Below the pieces are notes generated by a model. That model ran no database searches. It was not told the DNA's origin and saw only the letters and a list, made by a program, of their open reading frames with translations. DNA of 33,849 bases. It comes from Clostridia bacterium (GTDB lineage Bacteria > Bacillota > Clostridia > Oscillospirales > CAG-272). Each line of letters begins with the position of its first letter. Positions within the stretch are counted from its first letter, which is position 1. A program made the translations under genes and the position numbers. This document shows positions 1 through 6,512 of this stretch, piece by piece. The DNA is taken from contig JAGBFG010000038.1 in assembly GCA_017936565.1 (NCBI GenBank), positions 1 through 33,849 on the forward strand, in the 5' to 3' direction.

Positions 1-18
1 AAAGGTAAGGTGACTATT

Positions 19-153
19 ATGAAACAAGCATATGAAAAGCCTGTTTTGGAAGAAATCCGTATTGAGACGGAAGACATCCTGTTGCTTTCCGGCGAGCTTG
101 ACGAAGGTGGAGAGCTGTTCGGCAGCGACAAGAATTGGAACTTGAATCTCTGA
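19..153 (+). CDS. 44-residue orphan peptide with YxxPxL-type N-terminus
   Basis: This short frame starts at an ATG 8 nt after a GGTAAGGTG purine stretch and ends at a TGA. A strong hairpin terminator follows 38 nt later, so the transcript ends here. The N-terminal part has Y5, P8 and L10, in the spacing Y-x-x-P-x-L, followed by an acidic stretch (E11, E12, E16, E18, D19). A hydrophobic LLLSG (21-25) then leads into a Gly/Asp/Glu/Asn-rich tail ending in NLNL. Y-x-x-P is the leader motif bound by the PqqD-like domain of lasso-peptide and related RiPP systems, but short proteins of this type are also common in gut bacteria without known maturation genes. No modification enzyme is visible in the window, and the sequence to the left is missing. 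The frame is probably real; the function is unknown. Confidence 0.6.
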   Translation: MKQAYEKPVLEEIRIETEDILLLSGELDEGGELFGSDKNWNLNL

Positions 154-190
154 TTCTGAAACAGAAAAAAGCAAAAAAGAAATAAAAGAA

Positions 191-232
191 AACCAACTAT
201 GCATCAAAAAACGGTGCATGGTTGGTTTTTTG
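191..232 (+). terminator. Intrinsic terminator after the 44-residue peptide
   Basis: A 13-bp stem (AACCAACTATGCA with its partner at 215-227, one G-U pair) with an 11-nt loop is followed by a run of T. A-rich sequence on the left side means it could also end the lipid kinase gene arriving from the right on the minus strand. Confidence 0.85.
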
Positions 233-285
233 TTTGAAAAAACAAGCTTTATATATGAAAATTGCCCTAAAATGTAAACAAAAGG

Positions 286-1239
286 TTACAAAACAGCCGC
301 TTCTGCTTCGGCAGATTTGATTTCGTCGGGCAAAAGGGGAACGGCAAAGCGAATTGCCTCGGGCAAGATTTGCAGAGTAAAGTGGCGGGATGTGACAAGC
401 TCTCCGTCCAAGGTGTATCCAAAGGAGTCATCCTCGGCGATAATTTCCACTCTTTTTCCCCGCTTATAATGCAAAATAGACTCAAATTTCGGGTTGTCCA
501 GATGCTCTCCCTTTTTGTATACGCCGATAAGTGAGAGAAGCTTGAAAACGGAAACAGGCTCAACCAAGCAAATTTCCAAAAGCCCATCCTCGTTGTCGCT
601 TTTCGGGGCGCATCTGTAAGAGCCGCCCACGTAGCTGCCATTGGCAACGGTGCAGAGCAAGAGCGTGTCCTTCTTTCCCAAACGCTTTCCGTCCACAAAC
701 ACCTTGGCTTTGCTTTTCATAGCGTGAAAAAGGGAGTGAACAATGCCGTAGGTATAGGCTTTTTTACCGTGTAAAAAGGGCTTGTTTTTGACCTCTGCCA
801 TTTTCTTTGCCACGGCGTATTCAAAGCCGAAGTTTGCCACGTTGATGGAATATCGCTCTCCATCGGTCAAAACGTCAACATCGCGCTCCTTGCCGTTCAG
901 CAACGCCTCGAAATCCATAAAGCGCGCGGCGCCGCCGTAATATTTCACAAAGTCATTACCGCTTCCGCAGGGGTAGCAGGAAATAGAGACGCCGGGGTGA
1001 CCAAGCGCGCCGCTCATAACCTCATTGAGCGTTCCATCCCCACCGCAAGCGTAAAAACGGACGGCAATACCGGGGTTGTTTTCTAAATAATGACGGACAA
1101 ACCGAGTCGCATCCCCCACTCCTGTGGTTTCATAGACCTCGCAATCGTATCGGGGACAAAGCTTTTCTATTTCTGCCTGAATGTAGGGAAGGGCGTTTGC
1201 CGGGCCTGCGTGCGGGTTTACCACAAAAATGTGCTTCAT
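286..1239 (-). CDS. Diacylglycerol kinase family lipid kinase (YegS/DgkB/BmrU type)
   Basis: 317 residues, a typical length for soluble DAGK_cat-fold lipid kinases, which transfer the gamma-phosphate of ATP to a lipid such as diacylglycerol at the inner membrane face. The nucleotide-binding motif GGDGT is at 66-70 and is followed by LNEV. The second conserved motif PCGSGNDF is at 90-97. The C-terminal half has the beta-rich second domain, with a typical 'LDGE' near residue 277. The start is an ATG with a GGAGG site about 5 nt upstream. It is divergent from a second kinase of the same fold at 1489. The true lipid substrate cannot be read from the sequence: DgkB-type enzymes recycle diacylglycerol into phosphatidic acid, but other members act on sphingoid or undecaprenyl lipids. 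Confidence 0.88.
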   Translation of the reverse strand: MKHIFVVNPHAGPANALPYIQAEIEKLCPRYDCEVYETTGVGDATRFVRHYLENNPGIAVRFYACGGDGTLNEVMSGALGHPGVSISCYPCGSGNDFVKYYGGAARFMDFEALLNGKERDVDVLTDGERYSINVANFGFEYAVAKKMAEVKNKPFLHGKKAYTYGIVHSLFHAMKSKAKVFVDGKRLGKKDTLLLCTVANGSYVGGSYRCAPKSDNEDGLLEICLVEPVSVFKLLSLIGVYKKGEHLDNPKFESILHYKRGKRVEIIAEDDSFGYTLDGELVTSRHFTLQILPEAIRFAVPLLPDEIKSAEAEAAVL

Positions 1240-1277
1240 ACTGCCTCCGATATGTCTTAATTTTTACTATATGTATC

Positions 1278-1306
1278 ACTATAACACATTTTGTCGAAAA
1301 AAGCAA
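1278..1306 (-). promoter_or_regulatory. Promoter of the minus-strand lipid kinase
   Basis: TTGCTT (-35, 1306-1301) and TATAGT (-10, 1283-1278) are separated by exactly 17 bp. A TG precedes the -10 (TGT-TATAGT), giving an extended -10 element. Confidence 0.7.
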
Positions 1307-1340
1307 GAGAAATGATTACAAAAAGCAGAATGCTTTTTAA

Positions 1341-1384
1341 TGCAGGATGCAAAATGCAGGATGCAAAATGCGGAATGCAGAATG
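1341..1384. repeat. Degenerate heptamer array (TGCAGGA/TGCAAAA words)
   Basis: A 14-bp unit TGCAGGATGCAAAA occurs twice in tandem, followed by a diverged third copy TGCGGAATGCAGAA and a further partial one. It lies in the divergent spacer, upstream of the plus-strand promoter at 1412. The reading frame of the downstream kinase stays open through it by chance, but the promoter position shows it is not translated with that gene. Confidence 0.75.
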
Positions 1385-1411
1385 AAGACAAAAATCAACC
1401 TTTTAACTGTC

Positions 1412-1440
1412 TTGACTTTTTTGGAAAAAAGCCTTATAAT
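1412..1440 (+). promoter_or_regulatory. Consensus sigma-A promoter for dagK-like 2 / plsC
   Basis: TTGACT at 1412-1417 and a perfect TATAAT at 1435-1440 with a 17-bp spacer. The transcript would begin near 1447. This rules out any translation start upstream of that point for the following gene. Confidence 0.88.
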
Positions 1441-1457
1441 AAAGAAGAGAAAAAAGT

Positions 1458-1476
1458 GCGCCGAAAAAAACGGCGC
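1458..1476 (+). promoter_or_regulatory. 5'-UTR hairpin directly before the Shine-Dalgarno
   Basis: GCGCCG (1458-1463) and CGGCGC (1471-1476) form a perfect 6-bp stem around a loop of seven A. It ends where the GGGGAG ribosome binding site begins, and no T-run follows. It may stabilise the mRNA 5' end or tune translation. Confidence 0.5.
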
Positions 1477-1488
1477 GGGGAGATGGAT

Positions 1489-2349
1489 ATGACGTATCTT
1501 TTATACAATCCTCTTGCTAACAACGGGGGCGCAGAGGCGGCGGCAAAGGCGCTTTCCTTGATGGGAGAGGTGAAATATACGGATATTCGCAAGGTGGGAG
1601 ATTTTTGGGCATATCTTGGCGGAAAAGACCCGACTGACCGCATCATTGTCGCGGGCGGTGACGGGACGCTGCACCATTTAGTCAACGCCTTGGGGGGGGC
1701 TGTGCCCGCGCATCCTCTTTACTATTATCCTTGCGGAAGCGGAAACGATTTCGCAAAGGACATTCCCAACGAGCAAAAGAAGGATGGGCTTATTTTGCTT
1801 AATCCTTATCTTTGCCATTTGCCCCAGGTAGAAGTGAACGGGCTTCGCCGTTATTTTATCAACAGCGTTGGCTTTGGCATTGATGGGTATTGCTGTGAGG
1901 AAGGAAGCAGGCTGCGTAAGACCACCGACAAGCCTATTCGTTATTCCTCTATTGCCATAAAGGGCTTGCTTTTGTTTTTCAGACCGAGAAATGCCACAGT
2001 GACGGTAGATGGGGAAGAGTATTACTTCCCGAAGGCTTGGCTCGCGCCCACGATGAAGGGGCGATACTACGGCGGGGGCATGATGCCAACGCCTAAGCAA
2101 GACAGGCTTGATCCTACGTATGACGTTTCTTTTATGACCGTCTACAAGACGGGCAGGCTCTTTGCCTTGTCCTTGTTTCCCTCGCTTTTCAAGGGGGAGC
2201 ATATTTATCATAAGCGAGTGAAGGTATTGAAGGGGCAAGAGATATCCGTTTCCTTTGACAAGCCCTGTACGTTAGAGGTGGACGGAGAAACGCTTTGTGA
2301 GGTTTCCTCTTATAAGGTCATTGCCCGACCAAAAGAAAAAAAGCGGTAA
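1489..2349 (+). CDS. Second diacylglycerol kinase family lipid kinase
   Basis: 286 residues from the ATG at 1489, which has GGGGAG 5 nt upstream; the ATG at 1483 overlaps that site. The frame is open further upstream, but that part precedes the promoter. The DAGK_cat signature is present: VAGGDGTLHHL near residue 50 and PCGSGNDFAKD near residue 80. The C-terminal half has the usual LEVDGE segment. It is shorter than the divergent kinase at 286-1239 and clearly diverged from it. It is followed after 18 nt by plsC, so the pair probably forms an operon. The inferred role is phosphatidic acid synthesis from diacylglycerol next to an enzyme that makes phosphatidic acid from lysophosphatidic acid. 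The substrate is unproven. Confidence 0.86.
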   Translation: MTYLLYNPLANNGGAEAAAKALSLMGEVKYTDIRKVGDFWAYLGGKDPTDRIIVAGGDGTLHHLVNALGGAVPAHPLYYYPCGSGNDFAKDIPNEQKKDGLILLNPYLCHLPQVEVNGLRRYFINSVGFGIDGYCCEEGSRLRKTTDKPIRYSSIAIKGLLLFFRPRNATVTVDGEEYYFPKAWLAPTMKGRYYGGGMMPTPKQDRLDPTYDVSFMTVYKTGRLFALSLFPSLFKGEHIYHKRVKVLKGQEISVSFDKPCTLEVDGETLCEVSSYKVIARPKEKKR

Positions 2350-2367
2350 AGGAGAGAAGAAAGAGAC

Positions 2368-3159
2368 ATGCTGCTACACGTTATTTTTTGCCTTATGGCG
2401 CTATTTCTGACGGGCGGGCTTGTTTTGGGGCTTGGACTTTCGCCTTGGTTTTGGTTCGGCTTGCCTGCGGCGTATGTTCTTTGCGCTGTGACGTATCTTT
2501 TAATCCTTCTGGTAACGACTATTTTTATACCGAACAGGAACCAAGGCACAAACAGCCCCTTCTGCCGTTTTATTTTATATCATTCGCTTCGTTGGTTTTT
2601 GGTGCTGTTTCATACAGAGGTGGTCTTTGAGGGAAAGGAAAAATTGCCCGAGGAGCCGTTTGTACTCGTTTCCAATCACAACTCCGCGCTTGACCCGATT
2701 GTGACCTTTTGCACGCTGCCGAGACGCAAGATTGCTTTTGTAGCCAAGATGTCCATTCTCAAAATTCCCGTGGCGGGAAATTATATTGCCGCTTGCGGCT
2801 TTCTGGGCATTGAGAGAAACAAACCGCTGCAATCGGCGCGCGTGATTAACCAAGCCGCCGATATGGTAAAAGAGAGCGGCTTTGATTTCGGTATTTATCC
2901 TGAGGGAACACGCAGCAAGGACGGCACGCTTTTGCCGTTCAAGAAGGGCGCGTTTCTTTTGGCGAAAAAGGCAGAAGCGCCGATGGCGGTGGCTCTGCTG
3001 GAAGGAACGAGGAAAATGCGCTTTCTGAGCTTGCGCAAAACAACTGTTCGCGTCAAACTGCTTGCGGTTATAGATAAGAAAGAGGTTGAAGGTGCCGACA
3101 CAGAGGCTTTGAGTGAAAAGACGCGAAGGATACTGTTAAAGACAGGGAATTTCAAATAA
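2368..3159 (+). CDS. plsC: 1-acyl-sn-glycerol-3-phosphate acyltransferase
   Basis: 263 residues. It transfers an acyl chain to the sn-2 position of lysophosphatidic acid to give phosphatidic acid, at the cytoplasmic membrane. The N-terminus holds one or two membrane segments (about 3-25 and 31-55). The catalytic NHxxxxD block is NHNSALD (103-109, His104 and Asp109). Block II is seen as GFLGIER (144-150), and block III is PEGTRS (178-183). The start ATG lies after AAAGGAGAG. The gene is preceded closely by the lipid kinase and followed by a hairpin terminator. Length and motif order fit the family. Confidence 0.92.
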   Translation: MLLHVIFCLMALFLTGGLVLGLGLSPWFWFGLPAAYVLCAVTYLLILLVTTIFIPNRNQGTNSPFCRFILYHSLRWFLVLFHTEVVFEGKEKLPEEPFVLVSNHNSALDPIVTFCTLPRRKIAFVAKMSILKIPVAGNYIAACGFLGIERNKPLQSARVINQAADMVKESGFDFGIYPEGTRSKDGTLLPFKKGAFLLAKKAEAPMAVALLEGTRKMRFLSLRKTTVRVKLLAVIDKKEVEGADTEALSEKTRRILLKTGNFK

Positions 3160-3175
3160 GCGTGACGGTAAAAAT

Positions 3176-3222
3176 AAAAAAGACGAGGGTTAGCGCAAGA
3201 ACGTGTTCCTTCGTCTTTTTTG
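3176..3222. terminator. Bidirectional terminator between plsC and the PncC gene
   Basis: AAAAAGACGA (from 3176) pairs with TCGTCTTTTT (3211-3220) around a loop of about 25 nt. T-runs are present on both strands, so it can end plsC and the converging minus-strand operon. Confidence 0.75.
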
Positions 3223-3247
3223 TTTTAGCTTTTTACTTTCAGCTTTT

Positions 3248-3275
3248 CATTATGCATTCAACATTCTGCATTTGA
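3248..3275. repeat. Second copy of the TGCATTC/TGCATT word array
   Basis: Seen on the minus strand as AAATGCAGAATG, then TTGAATGCATAATG. These are the same words as the array at 1341-1384. The last codons and the TGA stop of the PncC gene fall inside it, so the array appears to have supplied the end of that protein. Confidence 0.55.
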
Positions 3276-3764
3276 TAAACTGCCTTCGGCGGTTTGCAGC
3301 GCCTCTGCCAAGAGGCGAAAGGCGGTCTTGACTGCCGCCGCTCTTACCTTATCTCTGCCGATGGCGCCGAAATGGCGCGTTTGGGTGGTGACGTTACCGT
3401 TGATGGAAATGCCAAAGCAGACGGTGCCCACGGGCTTTCCCTCAACCCCTCCTGTGGGACCCGCGATACCCGAAATGCCAACGCCGACCTCGGAGTTCGC
3501 TTCCTTCGCGCACCCCTTTGCCATTTCGGCGACGGTTTCTTTGCTGACAGCGCCAAAGCGCTCTAATGTTTCGGGGGAAACGTGCGCATATTTGATTTTT
3601 GCTTCATTTGCGTAGGTGACAAAGGACACGTTCAAAACAGAAGAGGCAGAGGCGACCTCAACCAAAGCGCCCGCGGCAAGACCTGCGGTGCAGGACTCGG
3701 CAAAGGAAATGTGATAATTTTTTTCTTTGAGCAGGGTAACAACTCGTTCAACGTAGGGTGTCAT
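3258..3764 (-). CDS. pncC: Nicotinamide-nucleotide amidase / CinA C-terminal domain protein
   Basis: 168 residues from an ATG with GGAG 6-7 nt upstream. A longer frame begins with an ATG right after the rnr stop (TAA ATG) but lacks a binding site. The protein is only the CinA C-terminal domain. In the family this domain hydrolyses NMN to nicotinic acid mononucleotide and ammonia in pyridine nucleotide salvage. The signature FAESCTAGLAAGAL is at 21-34, VTYANEAK at 49-56 and GVGISGIAGPTGG at 94-106, followed by GKPVGTV. The N-terminal molybdopterin-binding half of full CinA is absent. It is 42 nt downstream of rnr and likely cotranscribed. The extreme C-terminus (NAEC) is encoded by repeat sequence. 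Confidence 0.9.
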   Translation of the reverse strand: MTPYVERVVTLLKEKNYHISFAESCTAGLAAGALVEVASASSVLNVSFVTYANEAKIKYAHVSPETLERFGAVSKETVAEMAKGCAKEANSEVGVGISGIAGPTGGVEGKPVGTVCFGISINGNVTTQTRHFGAIGRDKVRAAAVKTAFRLLAEALQTAEGSLSNAEC

Positions 3765-3806
3765 AAAAGCTCCGTTCTCCGCTGTGGGCGGTTGTGTGAT
3801 ATACAT

Positions 3807-5834
3807 TTACGTGTTTTTTGGGGGGACAACAAATAAAAACGAAAAAGTGACACGGCGCGCCAAGGCTTCCGCTTCGACAATTTGCACAGACAGCCGCGTG
3901 GAGATAGTCAAGGTCTCCTTGCCAAAGCGCACGGAAAGGGAGTTTTCCTGATAAACTGCACCAAAGGGAAGCAGGGAAAGGGGGATAAGCCCCTCACAGC
4001 TGTTGTCCAAGCGGACGAAAACGCCAAAGGACGTGACAGAGGAAACAGAGCCCTGCCATTCCTCGCCGATATGGTTTTCCGCCCAGAGCGCCTGATAAAA
4101 GGCGTTCATCTGTCTTTCAGCGTTCACCGCGCTTAACTCCGTCTTTGCGGCGGCTGCCGCGGCACGGCGAGCGAAGGCTGTGTATTTCGCGGGGGATTCC
4201 TTTTCAAACAAAACGCCCTTTAAGATGCGATGCACCGCAAGGTCGGACAGGCGCCGAATGGGAGATGTGAAATGGCAATACAGGGGAAGGGCAAGACCAA
4301 AATGCCCAAGCGGCTCTGTTTGATAGGTCGCCTTTGCCATACAACGCAAGAGGGGAAGAGAAATGGCGTCAAGCAAATCCTTTTCCTTTGCCTCCTTCAC
4401 CACCTCGGAAAAGGCGGAAACGGGCAAGGGTTCTTGCCGCAAGGGAAGGGGAGACAAGCCGAGATTATGCAGATACAGCATAAAGTCCAAAAGCTTGTCC
4501 TCGGGCGGCTCGGCGTGGGTACGATAGACGCAGGGAATACCCTTTTGGTGAAGCAGGGTTGCCACGCCCTCGTTTGCCAAGAGCATAAACTGCTCAATCA
4601 TTCTTTCGCTGACTCCACGCTGACGGGCGGTTATTTCCGTGGGAATGCCGTCCTTGCCCATCACGAAATACGGCTCGCTCTCTTCTATGGAAAGACAGCC
4701 GCGCTGTCGCGCCGCCTTCTCTCTTTTTTCATACAGCTCCCGCATATCCGAGAGCATAGGAAGAAGGGCGCGGTATTTTTCAAGATAGGGAGAGCTTTCG
4801 TTTTCCCACAGCTCGTTGATTTCCGAATAAACTCCGCGCACAGAAGAAACGATAATGCCCTTGACCACCTCGGTTTGTAAAAGCTTTCCCTCTTTATTCA
4901 GGGTGAGAATGACGGAAAGGGTGTATTTTTCCTCTCCCGCATTCAAGGAGCAAGCGCCGTTTGAAAGAGCGGGGGGAAGCATAGGAATGACCTTGTCCGC
5001 AAAGTAGACAGAGGTGCCGCGATGCAAGGCGGCGCGGTCCAAGGGGGTTTTGGGGGTGACGTATTCAGACACGTCTGCTATATGGACAGTAAGAATATAG
5101 CCGTCCTTGGTTTTTTCCAAGGAGATAGCATCGTCAAGGTCCTTGGCGTCTGCTCCGTCTATCGTCAAAATAGCGGTGGAAAAGCGCCGTCTTCCCTCTT
5201 CCGTTAAGGGCGTCGCGGCAACCCGCTCGGCTTGACGGAGCGCCTCGGGCTCAAAATCGGGAATGATGCCGTTTTCCGCTAAAATCGAGGCATAATTTGC
5301 TTCTTTTGTGTGGGCAGGGCCGAAGGTGCGCACCACCCTTCCCCAGACATAGCGGGACCTGTCGGTGATGGCAAGCTCGACCTTGTCGCCCTCTTTTGCT
5401 TCTGCTATATTGTCCACCCCGATTTCCTCGGGAAAGCGGTGGCTGTCAGGAATGACAAAATACCGTAGCATATTTCCTCGCATACCGCGAATACGGACAG
5501 AACAGAGCGTACCTATCAAGGTGATGCTTGCTTTTTTTATGATTTCTTCCACAGCGCCCTCTCTTTTTCCTTCTCTTGTTGTCGAGTAGGAAACCAAGAC
5601 GGTATCCCCGTCAAGCGCGCCCTTGGTTTTGCCTGCGGGAATAAAGACATCTTCCTGACCTTCCTCGCCAGAAAGGGCGCAAAAGCCAAAGCCGCGCTGT
5701 GTACCGCAAAAGACGCCCTTTGCCGTTTGCGTGTGGCGAGAGGGGTGTCTGCCTTGCGGCTTGCGCCTTGCGTATGGAAGGGGCTTTTTTACTTTGCCTT
5801 TGTTTTTGAATGCTTTTTTCGTTCCGTGTTTCAA
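3807..5834 (-). CDS. rnr: Ribonuclease R (3'-5' exoribonuclease, RNB family)
   Basis: 675 residues. It is a processive 3'-5' exonuclease that degrades structured RNA. A basic N-terminal tail (1-35) leads into cold-shock domains (about 38-90). The RNB catalytic domain carries IDGADAKDLDDAIS (225-238), with the metal-binding aspartates 226, 229/232, 234 and 235. A C-terminal S1 domain starts near 595 (GSVSSVTSFGVFV). The start codon is TTG, chosen because AAGGAG sits 5-6 nt upstream and there is no in-frame ATG near it. At 675 residues it is slightly short for RNase R and lacks the basic tail after S1. It lies downstream of secG, as in many Bacillota where secG, rnr and smpB are neighbours. No smpB is seen; a pncC gene follows instead. 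Confidence 0.93.
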   Translation of the reverse strand: MKHGTKKAFKNKGKVKKPLPYARRKPQGRHPSRHTQTAKGVFCGTQRGFGFCALSGEEGQEDVFIPAGKTKGALDGDTVLVSYSTTREGKREGAVEEIIKKASITLIGTLCSVRIRGMRGNMLRYFVIPDSHRFPEEIGVDNIAEAKEGDKVELAITDRSRYVWGRVVRTFGPAHTKEANYASILAENGIIPDFEPEALRQAERVAATPLTEEGRRRFSTAILTIDGADAKDLDDAISLEKTKDGYILTVHIADVSEYVTPKTPLDRAALHRGTSVYFADKVIPMLPPALSNGACSLNAGEEKYTLSVILTLNKEGKLLQTEVVKGIIVSSVRGVYSEINELWENESSPYLEKYRALLPMLSDMRELYEKREKAARQRGCLSIEESEPYFVMGKDGIPTEITARQRGVSERMIEQFMLLANEGVATLLHQKGIPCVYRTHAEPPEDKLLDFMLYLHNLGLSPLPLRQEPLPVSAFSEVVKEAKEKDLLDAISLPLLRCMAKATYQTEPLGHFGLALPLYCHFTSPIRRLSDLAVHRILKGVLFEKESPAKYTAFARRAAAAAAKTELSAVNAERQMNAFYQALWAENHIGEEWQGSVSSVTSFGVFVRLDNSCEGLIPLSLLPFGAVYQENSLSVRFGKETLTISTRLSVQIVEAEALARRVTFSFLFVVPPKNT

Positions 5835-5931
5835 GGGGACTCCTTTATCTGTTTCTATACGATTTCTATACTGTCAATTTGGTCGATTTGCCTGCTTTTA
5901 TACGGCTTTTCGGAAAGAGAGCCTTCTTTGC

Positions 5932-5970
5932 CGAAAAAGAGAGCCCACGAACCGAAGGGTTAGTGGGCTT
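5932..5970 (-). terminator. Intrinsic terminator of secG
   Basis: On the minus strand, AGCCCAC pairs with GTGGGCT, with an inner AACC/GGTT stem, and is followed by CTCTTTTTC. It ends secG just after its stop, so rnr needs its own promoter in 5835-5931. A TTGACA is present there (5877-5872), but I cannot place a convincing -10. Confidence 0.85.
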
Positions 5971-5990
5971 GCCGCACATAGGCGATACTC

Positions 5991-6320
5991 TTATTGATTT
6001 GCGGAATTTGCTGCGTTTTCGGCTTCCTCGACTTCTTCCACCGTGGGAATTTGGGAAAGACCTAAATTATCATACTTCGGCTTATAGTCGCCGGGCTGTA
6101 AAACAAACACAAGCAACACACAAACCACGAACAAAATGCTGACAACGCTAGTAGCGCGACCAAAGAATTTGTCAAGCTTGTTGCCCTGCTCTTTTCCGAA
6201 AAACGTTTCCGCGCCTCCTGCAATGGTGCCGGACAAGCCATGGGACTTGCCGTGCTGCATCAAAACAGCCACAGTCAGTATAACGCCCAAAACCAACAAA
6301 ATAATTTGAAGTGCTAACAC
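5991..6320 (-). CDS. secG: Protein-export membrane protein SecG
   Basis: 109 residues from a GTG at 6320, preceded 5 nt upstream by AAGGAAGGTGA, nearly the full anti-Shine-Dalgarno complement. SecG is the small auxiliary subunit of the SecYEG translocon. The first membrane helix (about 3-21) is followed by the conserved MQHGKSHGLSGTIAGG segment and then ETFFGKEQGNKLDKFFGRAT. A second helix (about 61-78) is followed by a soluble acidic tail rich in Glu and Asn. The tail is longer than in typical 75-80 residue SecG proteins. The gene has its own promoter (6446-6474) and terminator. Confidence 0.93.
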   Translation of the reverse strand: MLALQIILLVLGVILTVAVLMQHGKSHGLSGTIAGGAETFFGKEQGNKLDKFFGRATSVVSILFVVCVLLVFVLQPGDYKPKYDNLGLSQIPTVEEVEEAENAANSANQ

Positions 6321-6445
6321 AAAAATCACCTTCCTTTCTTTTTGTGCCGTCCTTGTCTGTTCTGCAAGACAAGTGCGCGCGGCTCCGCGCCGCCGATAAA
6401 GCGGAAATGCGAGAAGACAAACCTCGCCAATCATACATTGTCACT

Positions 6446-6474
6446 ATTTTAGCATATGCTTTTCAAAAAAGCAA
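6446..6474 (-). promoter_or_regulatory. secG promoter
   Basis: TTGCTT (6474-6469) and TAAAAT (6451-6446) are 17 bp apart, with TGC before the -10. The leader of about 110 nt contains a GC-rich hairpin (GCGCGG/CCGCGC near 6374-6387). Confidence 0.7.
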
Positions 6475-6512
6475 GGGTTTTTTTGAAAAAAACAGGATTT
6501 TCACAAAAAATA

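Noticed and set aside
1291..1488. N-terminal extension of the plus-strand lipid kinase by 66 residues
   Set aside because: A consensus promoter at 1412-1440 and a good ribosome binding site before 1489 place the start downstream. The extension is composed of repeat sequence.
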